Assembly: GCA_003298465.1 (NCBI GenBank)
Contig: QNGA01000005.1
Span: forward strand, 277,898 to 341,897
Direction: 5' to 3'
Source: a halophilic archaeon
Lineage (GTDB): Archaea; Halobacteriota; Halobacteria; Halobacteriales; Haladaptataceae
DNA length: 64,000 nucleotides
Each line of letters opens with the position of its first letter. Positions within the stretch are counted from its first letter, which is position 1. The position numbers and the translations under genes were made by a program. Under the pieces are notes generated by a model. That model was not told the origin of the DNA. It made no database searches and saw nothing but the letters and a program-made list of their open reading frames with translations. Of the stretch, positions 55,881 through 64,000 are shown piece after piece.

Positions 55881-56466
55881 TTACTTACTATGGATTCTAG
55901 GCGATCGTTCTTTCTCTTTTTGCGAGTCAGATTCGATTTCGTTTTGCAGTATATCGAAGAATATGGTGACTAGAGCAATGTACATTAATACGGATATCAT
56001 CAGAACACCTACTAACGACCGGACTTCTGTCCAGGTTTGCGGAAATCGTCGACCTAGGGTGAAAGCAGTGATTTCAAAGGCAGTTAAGATTGACCCAGCT
56101 ATATGAAAAGAGAAAGAAGAAGGGAACAAAGGAGATTTTCCTGATACATTTCCGGTTATCTCATCATAATTTTTTATTTCCAAGTATGGAGGGCAAATTA
56201 AGAAAATAACAATAGTAAACGCTAGGAGAGGGCCAACGATATCTGGGTCATATGCCCAAACATTAATATATTATAAGTGTATATAGGAGAATAAATGTGT
56301 TCAAAGCGTGGACGATAGTGAATTGGTTTCTAGGAGGTATCGAAAAATGACGCACCTCGGTTTTTGCAACTTCGTCTAGTTCTTCATCATAGGCTCTACC
56401 ACTCAATTCAGACACTATGAGAAACACAATAGAAACAAAAACGAGGAAGCTCTCGGTATCTGCCAT
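55881..56466 (-). pseudogene. Multi-span membrane protein gene broken by a frameshift
   Basis: Two minus-strand frames fit end to end. 56466-56263 has MADTESFLVFVSIVFLIVSE and FTIVHALNTFILLYTLIIY then TAA. The other frame continues without a start as VWAYDPDIVGPLLAFTIVIF, then FHIAGSILTAFEITAFTLG and LVGVLMISVLMYIALVTIF to 55881. Together they would give about 195 residues with five hydrophobic spans. The shift lies in AT-rich DNA near 56264-56275. Whether it is real or a sequencing error cannot be told. No family is recognised. Confidence 0.6.
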
Positions 56467-56577
56467 TGATTTCCAATAACTAACTCATTCTTATAATAGA
56501 AACGAAGGACTAGTCTCAGAAACCATGTGTAGAACTTACTGGACGTAGTGATTACTGGTCCTACCCTACTGGTCTCC

Positions 56578-56784
56578 CTAGTTGACTCGGTAGGGGTTTT
56601 GGTCGTCTTCGTCGTCGCTATAGTCGATTTTTATCGTGAGGTCGATTTCTGCGCCCATGATATCGCCCGAGAAGCCGCTCTGGTATTCTTTGAGCTCAAG
56701 GGCCGTGATATTCCAGCCTTGGTTCTGAATCAATTCGATGAGCTTGTTCTGGTCGTCGACAGTTTGGTCTTTCACGTCAGTCAC
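56578..56784 (-). CDS. Small acidic protein of unknown function (68 aa)
   Basis: 68 residues starting MTDVKDQTVDDQNKLIELIQ, with a beta-rich C-terminal part (GAEIDLTIKIDYSDDEDDQN). Very acidic, no signal. No family is recognised, but composition and alternating strand pattern favour coding. Confidence 0.55.
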   Translation of the reverse strand: MTDVKDQTVDDQNKLIELIQNQGWNITALELKEYQSGFSGDIMGAEIDLTIKIDYSDDEDDQNPYRVN

Positions 56785-57250
56785 TCAGCGAGACGATCTC
56801 GCTGAAGCAAGTCCAAATACAAGTACAAACCAATGAGTTCCCTCTATTGGCATGCTGGAGCACTCTTGTATGTGTAACAGCATATAGTTTGGAAGAACAT
56901 TCTAAAAGTAAAGCTCAGATGCTGCGTTAGAGTTCACAGGCATCCAAATCAATTGCATATGGGGCTGGTCTCCACTCGAACGCTATCTGTCCCGACGTCA
57001 ACACGAAATTAGTCTCGACGGACGCTTGCAAAGTCCAATAAGGCGCACGGTGGCCAGCGGGATGGCGTGATCCGGAACGGACTCGCTTACCCAGACGGGA
57101 TTGTCGTCGAAGAACCTCGCTCATAGCAGATTCAACAAAATATCACGAGTCTGCTGTCGATGACCACGCCCCAGAAGTCGTCAATCCCCGCGAACTTCAA
57201 TATACCAAAAGGAATTTGATAGAGTAGTTATATTCTCTATTTGAGTACTA
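56785..57250. other. Spacer with a possible gene relic
   Basis: No intact gene is supported. A plus-strand frame at about 57012-57123 reads KAHGGQRDGVIRNGLAYPDG before a stop but lacks a start and meets an in-frame TAG upstream, so it is probably a relic. The last 60 bases are AT-rich and likely contain the promoter of the PadR copy. Confidence 0.35.
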
Positions 57251-57540
57251 ATGCACGATCTCACCGGCTTTCAACGTGACCTGCTGTACGTCGTTAACGG
57301 CTTAGACAAACCATATGGACTGCCGTCAAAGATGAACTCAAAGACTACTATGAAAAGGAAATTCATCACGGGCGACTGTATCCCAACCTGGATACACTCG
57401 TCGACAAAGGACTCATCGAGAAGGGCGAGGTAGACCGCCGGACGAACTACTATACGCTCACCCAGCGTGGCCAACGAGAGATCACCGCACGCAAAGACTG
57501 GGAACAACAATATCTCGAACAGGACGCCCCGACAGCCTGA
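57251..57540 (+). pseudogene. PadR-family regulator with a one-base deletion
   Basis: The first frame gives MHDLTGFQRDLLYVVNGLDK, identical in pattern to the PadR at 24531. After GGACTG (near 57317-57322) the frame shifts by one base, and the correct continuation KDELKDYYEKEIHHGRLYPN and RRTNYYTLTQRGQREI is read in another frame to TGA 57538-57540. One missing base explains everything, so this gene was intact recently. The two PadR copies differ at many codons, so they are not a very recent duplication. Confidence 0.85.
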
Positions 57541-57641
57541 CGACCCCGCTACGTCGCCTTTCTGACTTCGATTACCGATTACGCGATATCCAGAACCAAG
57601 CCGCAGCTACTATTGTCGTTCGTCGTAGGATTGCTTAGAAT

Positions 57642-57675
57642 ATTTGTATACTATATACAGATGTAGTATACAAAT
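57642..57675. promoter_or_regulatory. Perfect 12-bp inverted repeat next to the par locus
   Basis: Arms ATTTGTATACTA (57642-57653) and TAGTATACAAAT (57664-57675) flank a 10-base spacer (TATACAGATG). It lies directly after the last gene of the partition operon. Similar AT-rich TATATACATCTAC words occur before the ParA start (58924-58955). Candidate centromere-like or operator site. Confidence 0.5.
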
Positions 57676-58080
57676 TCAGAATTCGTCTTCCTGGGAAAGC
57701 ACAAACTCCTTCCTCGCTGCTTTCCCGTCCTCGATAACCTCCGGCGCAACCACGCCTAGACCAACACGTGCTAGATCTCCAAGCGTCTGACTCCGACTGA
57801 CACGCCCCTCGTCTCGATCCAACTCATCGCGCGCCGCTTCCGCAACATCCGATAGTTCATCCACGTCCTCGAGGCCGCGAACCAGCGCTGCGAGATTCTT
57901 GTCGCGGACGGTAATGTTCGATGACGAATCCCCATCGTCGATCGCCTCATACGCATCCACGATCGCGTCCTGCAGCGACTGCTCGTCAGTCGTCTCTTCA
58001 GTCGATGGTTCTGAGTTGTGCCGTTTCTGTTCGCCACTCTGCTGTAGCAATTCCTCGGCTGCTTGTTCGTTGTCACTCAT
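57676..58080 (-). CDS. ParA-linked acidic partner protein
   Basis: 134 residues. A disordered acidic N-terminus (SEPSTEETTDEQSL) is followed by a helical region (DKNLAALVRGLEDVDELSDV) and a basic C-terminal stretch (ARVGLGVVAPEVIEDGKAAR). Its ATG overlaps the end of the ParA gene by eight bases, the typical order of a ParA plus small partner gene. Likely a DNA-binding centromere protein, by position only; no ParB domain is visible. Confidence 0.7.
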   Translation of the reverse strand: MSDNEQAAEELLQQSGEQKRHNSEPSTEETTDEQSLQDAIVDAYEAIDDGDSSSNITVRDKNLAALVRGLEDVDELSDVAEAARDELDRDEGRVSRSQTLGDLARVGLGVVAPEVIEDGKAARKEFVLSQEDEF

Positions 58081-58936
58081 CGTTAGCTAATCGCTCCAAG
58101 AGTTCAGTCGTGTTCGCTCGATACGCCTCACGCACGCGCTCGCCCGTATTATAGAGTTCATCCTCGGGCACTGCGAACAGCGTCTGGCCCGCCTGCTGTT
58201 TCTTACTCACGTCTTGGGACTTCGACACTGCCGTTGCAGCCGCCTGCTCTGGATATGCGTCTTCCAGTTCGTCGACGAACGCCTGCGAGAGATTCGTCGT
58301 CTGATCTACCATCGTCGGTGTGACCATCACCAGCTCGGGATCGACCGGATGCTCCTCGCCGATCTCCACGAGATCCCGTCGAAGATTCTCCAGCTGCGTG
58401 CGCTCGAACGCACCCGGCTTTAACGGAGCAATGACGTTCTCAGCGGCAAACAGGCCGTTCAGTGCGATACTGTCCTCTTTGCCCGGTAAGTCGAGTAGCA
58501 CAAAGTCGTAGCGGTCAGCAAGGTCGTTAGTGATGAACGTGTCGAGTTTGTCGAAGCGGTCTTCAACGGGAATGTTCGCGAGGTTGTTGTCTGCGCCGCC
58601 GAGCCCTGGGTCGGCAGGAATCAGGTCGACACCTTCACCGGTGTCAAACACCATGCGGTCGACGACGTCTGGGATGTTGTCGTGGATGAACTCCCAGTCG
58701 TCGCCGAACACGGCGGAGATGGGTGCGTCAAGGTCGTCGATCTCGTCTTGAATGCCGAAGTGTGTCGAGAGGTCGTTCTGTTTGCCGGCCAGGTCGATGA
58801 GGAGTACGTCGAGGTTGTGCTCGCGGCTGGCGGCAACTGCGACGTGTGCGGCGGTCGTCGTCTTGCCGACACCGCCTTTTTCGACATAGGTCGCCGCCCG
58901 CAGTATTCGGTTCTCTGGTGGACTTACTATATACAT
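58073..58936 (-). CDS. ParA-family partition ATPase
   Basis: 287 residues. The deviant Walker A is VEKGGVGKTTTAAHVAVAAS (about 18-37), with switch/Walker B regions VLLIDLAGKQNDLSTHFG and YDFVLLDLPGKED. MinD/ParA-type ATPases pattern DNA or proteins and drive plasmid segregation. In an operon with the acidic partner downstream. Its presence suggests plasmid or megaplasmid origin. The N-terminal MYIVSPPENRILRA gives no alternative start of better quality. Confidence 0.9.
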   Translation of the reverse strand: MYIVSPPENRILRAATYVEKGGVGKTTTAAHVAVAASREHNLDVLLIDLAGKQNDLSTHFGIQDEIDDLDAPISAVFGDDWEFIHDNIPDVVDRMVFDTGEGVDLIPADPGLGGADNNLANIPVEDRFDKLDTFITNDLADRYDFVLLDLPGKEDSIALNGLFAAENVIAPLKPGAFERTQLENLRRDLVEIGEEHPVDPELVMVTPTMVDQTTNLSQAFVDELEDAYPEQAAATAVSKSQDVSKKQQAGQTLFAVPEDELYNTGERVREAYRANTTELLERLANDE

Positions 58937-58955
58937 CTACTGTATACATATACAA
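58924..58955. promoter_or_regulatory. Candidate par operon promoter/operator
   Basis: AT-rich sequence with repeated TATAC words (TACTATATACATCTACTGTA) overlaps and precedes the ParA ATG at 58936. It resembles the inverted repeat at 57642-57675. It may be bound by the partner protein. Confidence 0.35.
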
Positions 58956-59302
58956 GATACATAAATCTATGTCAGACAGACGCCCGAACAACTTTGAAAG
59001 GTGATTCTGAGGAGTCTTCACCGATTTTGCACATTCCTCGGCGTAGCGATCGTACGCAACCCAATTTCTATTCGTTTTTGTTGAACTGCGCATCCTGGCT
59101 CAGGTCGGATTAGAGTATGCGGACGACCCATATGACGAAGACGGCTCTGAGTAGGTTCTGTCTCTTTGAAGTTGCCGATCTCCCCGATATTACTTTCTTC
59201 TAGTTATGCCTTGGGATAATGTTGGGCAGTTCATTTATTAGGGCTGGCTCTAAGGCTCTCCTTAGCAGGACAGAACCTGCATAGCGACCGATTCATTCCA
59301 CA
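58937..59302. other. Regulatory spacer between ParA and the HalOD1 gene
   Basis: No gene with a start is supported. A short plus-strand frame near 59120 (LRILAQVGLEYADDPYDEDG) lacks a start and is probably a relic. Promoters of the flanking divergent genes are expected here. Confidence 0.35.
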
Positions 59303-59575
59303 ATGGTTCACCACCACAATGACGGTCCACAACGGCTGAGCGCTCGAGTCATTGAAGCAGTGGCTAGCACAAAGGACTGTTCGCCGGAGGAGTTACCGCC
59401 ACTATATAAGGCAATCAACTCGGAGGCACTGGATCAGCTCTTCGCATCGACCATAACGGGAGAACAGCGCACAGATGGTCAAATTCAGTTCGAGTACGCG
59501 GGCTATGAGATTCACGCCCATAGCACAGGGGAGATAGCTGTCCAGCCGATCCAAGAATCAGGTGAGGAGTCGTAG
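59303..59575 (+). CDS. HalOD1-domain small protein
   Basis: 90 residues of the halobacterial output domain 1 type: ARVIEAVASTKDCSPEELPP, LYKAINSEALDQLFAS and the strand pair GQIQFEYAGYEIHAHSTGEI. HalOD1 proteins are short haloarchaeal proteins that occur alone or at the end of signalling proteins and with regulators. Relatives lie at 61894 and 62682, so this cluster has three. Function unknown. Confidence 0.85.
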   Translation: MVHHHNDGPQRLSARVIEAVASTKDCSPEELPPLYKAINSEALDQLFASTITGEQRTDGQIQFEYAGYEIHAHSTGEIAVQPIQESGEES

Positions 59576-59647
59576 AAACACACCAGTCAGTTGCCTGTCT
59601 TTTTCAGAGAATCGGACGCTACGCTGTCAATCGCTCCAAAGGCTCTC

Positions 59648-59770
59648 TCACTCTTCGTCGAAAGAGGATTCATCTGTCGAGGCAGTTGTCGGGCCATAGC
59701 CCTGAATGAGCGAATTTGTTACGAGGGTATCGTTGGCGCGTCGGATACGCTCGGAGAGCGCTTGGTGAGA
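59648..59770 (-). pseudogene. 3' fragment of a Bat-type HTH_10 regulator
   Basis: The minus-strand frame reads SHQALSERIRRANDTLVTNS followed by LIQGYG and an acidic tail to TGA at 59650-59648. SHQALSERIRRA matches the end of the HTH_10 domain at 63657 (SHQAMSERLRRGTEGII). An in-frame TAG precedes it and the rest of the gene is missing. Confidence 0.65.
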
Positions 59771-60121
59771 CTACGGTTCACTTGCATCGTAGGACTACCA
59801 CCTGCCGAGCACCGTCACGATAGGCGGCGAAACATTCTCCTTGACCAGCAGAAGACCCCTTTGCAGGAAACATATGCCACTCTTGCTACAGTGCAAATGC
59901 GCTCTTCTCGCGACCGTTCTACAGAACCAAATCTCCCGATTGCGAGGGTCACGGGGGACGATGACGGAGAAAGGTCGAATGATGGATATGCACTCCGAAA
60001 CTGAACAGCTCCGGAACTCTGATTGCGATCCTGAGTGTGCATCACACAAAGCAGGGCTAACACATCCTGATGAAGCTCCATAGATTGGTCATTGAAGTCC
60101 GAGGGCTGTCCCCGTCCGGTC
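59771..60121. other. Spacer without an intact gene
   Basis: This is probably the degenerate upstream part of the broken HTH_10 gene. No motif is recognisable and no intact frame with a good start was found. Confidence 0.3.
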
Positions 60122-60439
60122 ATGGAGGCGACCATCGTTCGACTTCCTCTCGCCAGTATTTTGGCGAGAGCGACCGACAGAGTTAGGAATAATGATGGAT
60201 TCTCCTCCGGTGTGGAATACACAATCCGCCTGCAGGATGGGGCCGACCTGGAACTGACCGAAGTTGGGGTGGCCACCGAGGGTGACCGCATCTCGTTCTC
60301 GATTGATGGTCGCATCGAAGATATCGACGCAGATCTTCTGGAGGTGTTCAGCGGCCAGATACTGGAACCAGTCGCGGTCACGTTCGACACCAAAGAACCC
60401 GAGGAAGAAGAAGCAGATCGAGAAAACTCCGGTGAGTGA
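60122..60439 (+). CDS. Small acidic protein of unknown function
   Basis: From the ATG at 60122 the product has 105 residues. The C-terminal part (GVEYTIRLQDGADLELTEVG, DRISFSIDGRIEDIDADLLE, EPVAVTFDTKEPEEEEADR) looks well ordered and acidic, while the first 25 residues are atypical, so the true start may be the GTG in VEYTIR near 60209. No family is recognised. It lies between two regulators. Confidence 0.55.
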   Translation: MEATIVRLPLASILARATDRVRNNDGFSSGVEYTIRLQDGADLELTEVGVATEGDRISFSIDGRIEDIDADLLEVFSGQILEPVAVTFDTKEPEEEEADRENSGE

Positions 60440-60664
60440 CCCACACCCTATGACTTCGCAAATTTTCTCCGGTAGCTTTCGTTCCCAACAAGCGTCACTG
60501 GTGAGGATGAGACAGTCAGGTGGCTACTCTAATGATGTCGTCTCTGATTAGCCTTGAGTTTCCGCTCCGTTAAATAGATGGCTCTCAGGCTCAACTGACT
60601 AGGTAGCCAGCACGAGAGGTAGGTACAACCATGATGGATGCAATGTGCTGGCTGGGGGTTCCTA

Positions 60665-61339
60665 ATGGTAGTCATCACAGATATTACAGTGCCAGCCGAC
60701 CAATTTGCGCTCGGCCAGCTACTCGACGAGTATCCCGATATCGAAATCGAACTCGAACGCATCGTCCCGCTACGCGAAGGCGTTATTCCCTTATTTTGGG
60801 TGGAGGGAGGCAAACACGAGGATATCATCGCGACACTTCAGAAAGATCCACTCACCGAAGATGTCCAGTATCTCACGGAAGCCGATGGTCGGTATCTCTT
60901 TGAAATCCGGTGGAATCCCAAGATTGACGCGCTGATCAAGCCAATGATTGAGAGTAAGGCAGAGGTCTTGCGCGGTGAAGGTGAGGTCGACAAGTGGGAG
61001 TTCCGACTGCAGTTCGATAATCGCGACCAATTACGGACGTTCCGGGAGTCATGCCAAGCAAACGACGTCCAGATTGAGTTGGACGCCCTCTATAATCCCA
61101 CGATGCCGGTCGAAGAGCATGGCGAGCTGACTGACGAACAGTATGACGTGATCGAGACGGCGTACCGCAGTGGGTTCTGGGATGTACCGCGTGGCACCAC
61201 GCTCAGTGATCTTGCAGGTTTGATTGGAATCAGTTCGAATGCGGCGTCCGAGCGAATGCGACGCGCGCTGAACAGACTTGTTGGTGAATACCTTGCCGAA
61301 CAACGATTGCATGGCTCGACTAACGCCGACAATACGTGA
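60665..61339 (+). CDS. Bat-type HTH_10 transcriptional regulator
   Basis: The start at ATG 60665 gives 224 residues. An N-terminal Bat-like sensory region (ITDITVPADQFALGQLLDEY, IELERIVPLREGVIPLFW) is followed by a C-terminal HTH_10 (ELTDEQYDVIETAYRSGFWD and IGISSNAASERMRRALNRLV). Members of the bacterio-opsin-activator family regulate gene sets in haloarchaea. Plausible targets are neighbours in this cluster; not known. Complete. Confidence 0.88.
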   Translation: MVVITDITVPADQFALGQLLDEYPDIEIELERIVPLREGVIPLFWVEGGKHEDIIATLQKDPLTEDVQYLTEADGRYLFEIRWNPKIDALIKPMIESKAEVLRGEGEVDKWEFRLQFDNRDQLRTFRESCQANDVQIELDALYNPTMPVEEHGELTDEQYDVIETAYRSGFWDVPRGTTLSDLAGLIGISSNAASERMRRALNRLVGEYLAEQRLHGSTNADNT

Positions 61340-61344
61340 CCGCC

Positions 61345-61720
61345 TCCTCGCTGTAAACGGCGAGGCGTCCCACGGCACTGCACCGCTGGGGTGGGATCGT
61401 TGCTGATTTCCGACCCGTCGGTATGACAGGCCGATGGCGGGGCCACACCGCCGTTACTCCTCTCCCCGCTATGGGGACTCGGCGGTATCTTGCTGACCGA
61501 GACACCACAGCGGTTCGAGAGGGTGTCTCGAACGGTCTGGGCCTCGGAGCCCCGATATTGTGCAATTGAGTGGGCAGTGTGACCGCCTCGGTAGACGTCA
61601 TATTCTGAACCGATACGACGTAAATATCCGTATGAGTATCGATGCGTGGGTTGTGTGGGAGATGTCGGCTTCACTCCTGCCGTAAACGGCGGGAGTCTCT
61701 CCGCGCAGACAGATAGGAAA
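61345..61720. mobile_element. MITE-like repeat with hairpin ends
   Basis: It has a terminal hairpin CCTCGC-TGTAAAC-GGCGAGG at 61357-61376 and another (CTCCTGCCG, loop TAAA, CGGCGGGAG) at 61674-61695, with a GC-rich unrecognised centre of about 300 bases and no coding frame. The hairpins resemble the ends of IS1341-type elements here. Boundaries and orientation are uncertain. Confidence 0.5.
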
Positions 61721-61893
61721 GTGAGACTACACCCAGCCACTTGTGAGCAGCGAATGGTATGATCAGCCAGAGGTATCGTTCCTCAATAGGAGAGCTACTA
61801 CCTATATGGATTTAGGGCTCTCATCTGCGTCTGGCGAGCATGGAGGTGGGCCGCGACTTGGTGTATATCGTCGTCGAAGGCTAGTGATCGGAG

Positions 61894-62187
61894 TTAGTGT
61901 TCGTCAAGCGGTGTCGCCTGGATAGACCCGTCATTCGTCACGGTAACACGGTAGCCACTATACGTGAACACTACCTGCCCATCTGTTCTTGAGGTACCAT
62001 CGAATTGGGGGCCAAAGAGGTTTGTGAGCGCATCTGGATTGATAGCGTCGTAAATCGGCTCAAGTGACGTTGGGTCAGCGTTTTGCTGCGCGGCGATATG
62101 CTGAACAATCGCTGTCGCAAGTGGGGTGTCCAATTCTTTGTCTGTGAGTCCAGAGCGGGCTTGCTGCGAATCCTGAGTGTCGGTCAT
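61894..62187 (-). CDS. HalOD1-domain small protein
   Basis: The start at ATG 62187 gives 97 residues; an upstream extension is rejected as non-coding. HalOD1 signature stretches: DTPLATAIVQHIAAQQNADP, IYDAINPDALTNLF and DGQVVFTYSGYRVTVTNDG. Related to 59303 and 62682 but more divergent. No effector partner is fused. Confidence 0.85.
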   Translation of the reverse strand: MTDTQDSQQARSGLTDKELDTPLATAIVQHIAAQQNADPTSLEPIYDAINPDALTNLFGPQFDGTSRTDGQVVFTYSGYRVTVTNDGSIQATPLDEH

Positions 62188-62323
62188 AGACCTAATACAC
62201 GTCACAGACGCAAAGATGATAGCCTCACATCTAATGGAGGTAATCCTCACTCCACGCACTCTCGACGATAGGCTTTCCTCGTTCGACCATCGCTTTCTCC
62301 GAATCAAAGGCATAGCAGGCCTC

Positions 62324-62510
62324 TTACCGTACTTCTGTCTTCTGTACTACTGAGGATGGGGATAAACGATCGACTGTGTCTTTCTCGACCTCAATCACCC
62401 CTGCCTCTTCCAGTGTCTGGAGCGGAGTCTACTCCAGGTCGCGAATCAGGCGCTCGACCTCTGCATCGGCTATGGTGAGCTCGACGGGACGATTGGATTC
62501 GTTTACCGCT
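62324..62510 (-). pseudogene. Decayed HTH-type regulator fragment
   Basis: The minus-strand frame reads VELTIADAEVERLIRDLE, then TAG (62431-62429), then TPLQTLEEAGVIEVEKDTVD to a TAA at 62326-62324. It looks like the winged-helix end of a haloarchaeal regulator with an internal stop. Low confidence in the family. Confidence 0.35.
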
Positions 62511-62681
62511 GGAGACTCGGCAGCTGGCTAGATGTGAGTTTCCGTTAGTGCTACCGGCATTCATACGACGGTACACAGTGGCACAGCGAGACTCCGGAGT
62601 GACGAATTCAGGAGATTCTCCGACAACACAGGGCACTCTTGGGCTCATCTCACGCCAGTATCGCTGGACGAGACGGGTCCA

Positions 62682-63026
62682 CTACGTCTCCGACAAGGTG
62701 GTCTCAGTTGGCTCGTAGACCTGTATCCAGCCATCACTCCGGGTGTGCACGAGGTAGCCGTCGTAACGGAACTCGACAGTGCCGACGCCGTGTCGAGACT
62801 CACCGTCTGTCTCTGGGCCAAAGAAGGTGTCTTCGAGTGCTGCAGCGTCGATGCAGTCGTACACTGGTGGCGATTTGAGGTCCGTCGGAGCAATCCCCTT
62901 CGCGTCTGCAATAGCGAATACGAGTGCAGTCGTGAGTTCGCCGTCGTCGTCAGGGTCGTAGTGGCGTTGGACGACCTGCGTCCAATCACTGTCGGGGTCC
63001 CTGGTCGGGCCGCCGTTACTGGTCAT
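62682..63026 (-). CDS. HalOD1-domain protein
   Basis: The ATG at 63026 gives 114 residues starting MTSNGGPTRDPDSDW, eight bases after the stop of the DUF7344 gene; an ATG at 63047 would add seven residues and overlap that stop by 14 bases. Core: ELTTALVFAIADAKGIAPTD, VYDCIDAAALEDTFFGPETD and GTVEFRYDGYLVHTRSDG. It forms a two-gene operon with the DUF7344 gene upstream. Confidence 0.85.
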   Translation of the reverse strand: MTSNGGPTRDPDSDWTQVVQRHYDPDDDGELTTALVFAIADAKGIAPTDLKSPPVYDCIDAAALEDTFFGPETDGESRHGVGTVEFRYDGYLVHTRSDGWIQVYEPTETTLSET

Positions 63027-63033
63027 TCCACCG

Positions 63034-63486
63034 TTATTCGTCGGCATCCATCTCCCCCCGTGCGTGGGCTTCCTGCAGCGAATCGAGACTTCCGCCGATG
63101 CCTTCGAGTGCGGCCAGCACGTGCTCGGCGTGCTCAGCGGCAGTAATCGTCTCGGTCTCCTCGTCGAACGTGATGACGCCCTCGTCAACCAGCTTCGGTA
63201 CGTGAGCGTGATAGAGCGAAACGTATGCTCTGTCGTGCTGGGATGCGGAGACGGCAGACTCAGGAATATCGTTCTCCCAGGCGGCGACTTTCGTAGCGAG
63301 ATTGGTCAAGGGCCACTCGGTGTCTTCGAGCAGCGTGTAGCAGAGATACCGGCGCCGGGGATGGCCCAACGCCGAATACACGTGGTTTATCTTAAGGAGT
63401 TCGGGTGGCAGTGTCCGCTCATGGCTCTGGTCAGTAGACGACGGGGTAGGTGTGTCCTCGCTGTGTTCGGGGTGCTCATCATCCAT
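63034..63486 (-). CDS. DUF7344 winged-helix regulator
   Basis: 150 residues. A polar N-terminus is followed by the DUF7344 core (VYSALGHPRRRYLCYTLLED, NLATKVAAWENDIPE, YVSLYHAHVPKLVDEGVITF). No membrane span. Translated just upstream of the HalOD1 gene, so these two probably act together: a DNA-binding protein plus an output-domain protein. The target is unknown. Confidence 0.85.
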   Translation of the reverse strand: MDDEHPEHSEDTPTPSSTDQSHERTLPPELLKINHVYSALGHPRRRYLCYTLLEDTEWPLTNLATKVAAWENDIPESAVSASQHDRAYVSLYHAHVPKLVDEGVITFDEETETITAAEHAEHVLAALEGIGGSLDSLQEAHARGEMDADE

Positions 63487-63656
63487 AGAGTGTCAAGATG
63501 CTCGGCATCCAAAAGAACAGTGTTCACTCGGATTTTCACACGAAGAAGATCTAACACGCCCAATGAGCCCCGTACAGACTGGACGCGGCGGTCCAAGAGC
63601 ATCCACGTCCGATCATGAATCTCAGCGGTAGCCGTTAGCCTGTACGAGAGAGGGCG

Positions 63657-64000
63657 TTAGAGACTCCGGTCGCTGTCCTCCTTGAGGGAGGAATCAGACA
63701 GCACTTCTCGAATAATTCCCTCGGTCCCTCGGCGGAGACGCTCGGACATTGCCTGATGTGAGATGCCAAGACTGTCGGCGAGCGCTGACTGATCGATTTC
63801 TCGTGGGACCTCGTAATAGCCATGTTCGAGCGCTGTAGCGAGAGCGGTTCGCTGGTCCTCGGTGAGTTCATATTGGACGCGCTGAGCCCTATCGACGTCG
63901 TAGATCCGCGAGACGTCCAGAGTGAATCCATGTTCTTTTGCATACTGACTCGTTGTTGAGATACCGTCACGCTCAGGGAACAACACACGGAGTGTCCATT
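63657..64000 (-). CDS. Bat-type HTH_10 regulator (5' partial)
   Basis: Open to the window edge; about 114 codons visible, from WTLRVLFPERDG to the stop at 63657. The end of the sensory region (YAKEHGFTLDVSRIYDVDRA) and the full HTH_10 are present (ELTEDQRTALATALEHGYYE, ALADSLGISHQAMSERLRRG). The start lies beyond the window. Same family as 60665. Confidence 0.85.
   Translation of the reverse strand, partial: WTLRVLFPERDGISTTSQYAKEHGFTLDVSRIYDVDRAQRVQYELTEDQRTALATALEHGYYEVPREIDQSALADSLGISHQAMSERLRRGTEGIIREVLSDSSLKEDSDRSL

Noticed and set aside
56927..57124. Minus-strand frame of 65 residues
   Set aside because: Basic, unordered composition and no credible start context in an otherwise gene-free stretch.

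Overview
The window comes from a halophilic archaeon (class Halobacteria). The proteins are strongly acidic, many secreted proteins carry twin-arginine signals, and several families are essentially haloarchaeal: TbsP, Bat-type HTH_10 regulators, HalOD1 small proteins, DUF7344 winged-helix proteins and DUF7504-like proteins. The species cannot be named. Dense IS200/IS605 (IS1341-type) debris, many broken genes and a ParA partition locus point to a plasmid, megaplasmid or plasmid-derived accessory region.

Layout. 0-3.5 kb: the end of a nucleoside-type ABC importer operon (ATPase and two permeases). 4-6.3 kb: an orphan DUF7504-like protein and an intact tnpB element. 6.3-13.8 kb: an extracytoplasmic redox group with a DsbA-like lipoprotein, a DoxX membrane protein, a CHRD protein and a 1572-residue three-module multicopper-oxidase-like protein. 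14-16.6 kb: a CHAT/caspase-like protein convergent with two tiny membrane-type proteins. 17-33 kb: a mobile-element graveyard (complete, broken and internally deleted TnpB elements, solo ends) with islands of regulators (DUF7344 proteins, PadR, TbsP, Lrp/AsnC) and a secreted LVIVD beta-propeller.

33-49 kb is the most distinctive stretch. Three secreted PQQ-type beta-propellers lie beside two very similar beta-helix proteins that end in one or two copies of a module of about 264 residues, together with an arylsulfotransferase-like protein, a second DsbA-like lipoprotein and a PRC-barrel protein. The two arms look like a duplicated propeller/helix cassette. Both beta-helix proteins lack a signal peptide, and the start codon is fixed by an abutting in-frame stop.

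49-57 kb: a complete RHH-plus-TnpB element, a sugar-nucleotide epimerase, an SNase-type nuclease, several small or damaged genes and a frameshifted PadR copy. 57.6-59 kb: a ParA/partner locus with an inverted repeat. 59-64 kb: a regulatory cluster of three HalOD1 proteins, two Bat-type HTH_10 regulators (one cut by the window end), a DUF7344 protein and two decayed regulator fragments.

All identifications rest on reading the sequence. No database search was run, and substrate or pathway assignments are inference unless stated.
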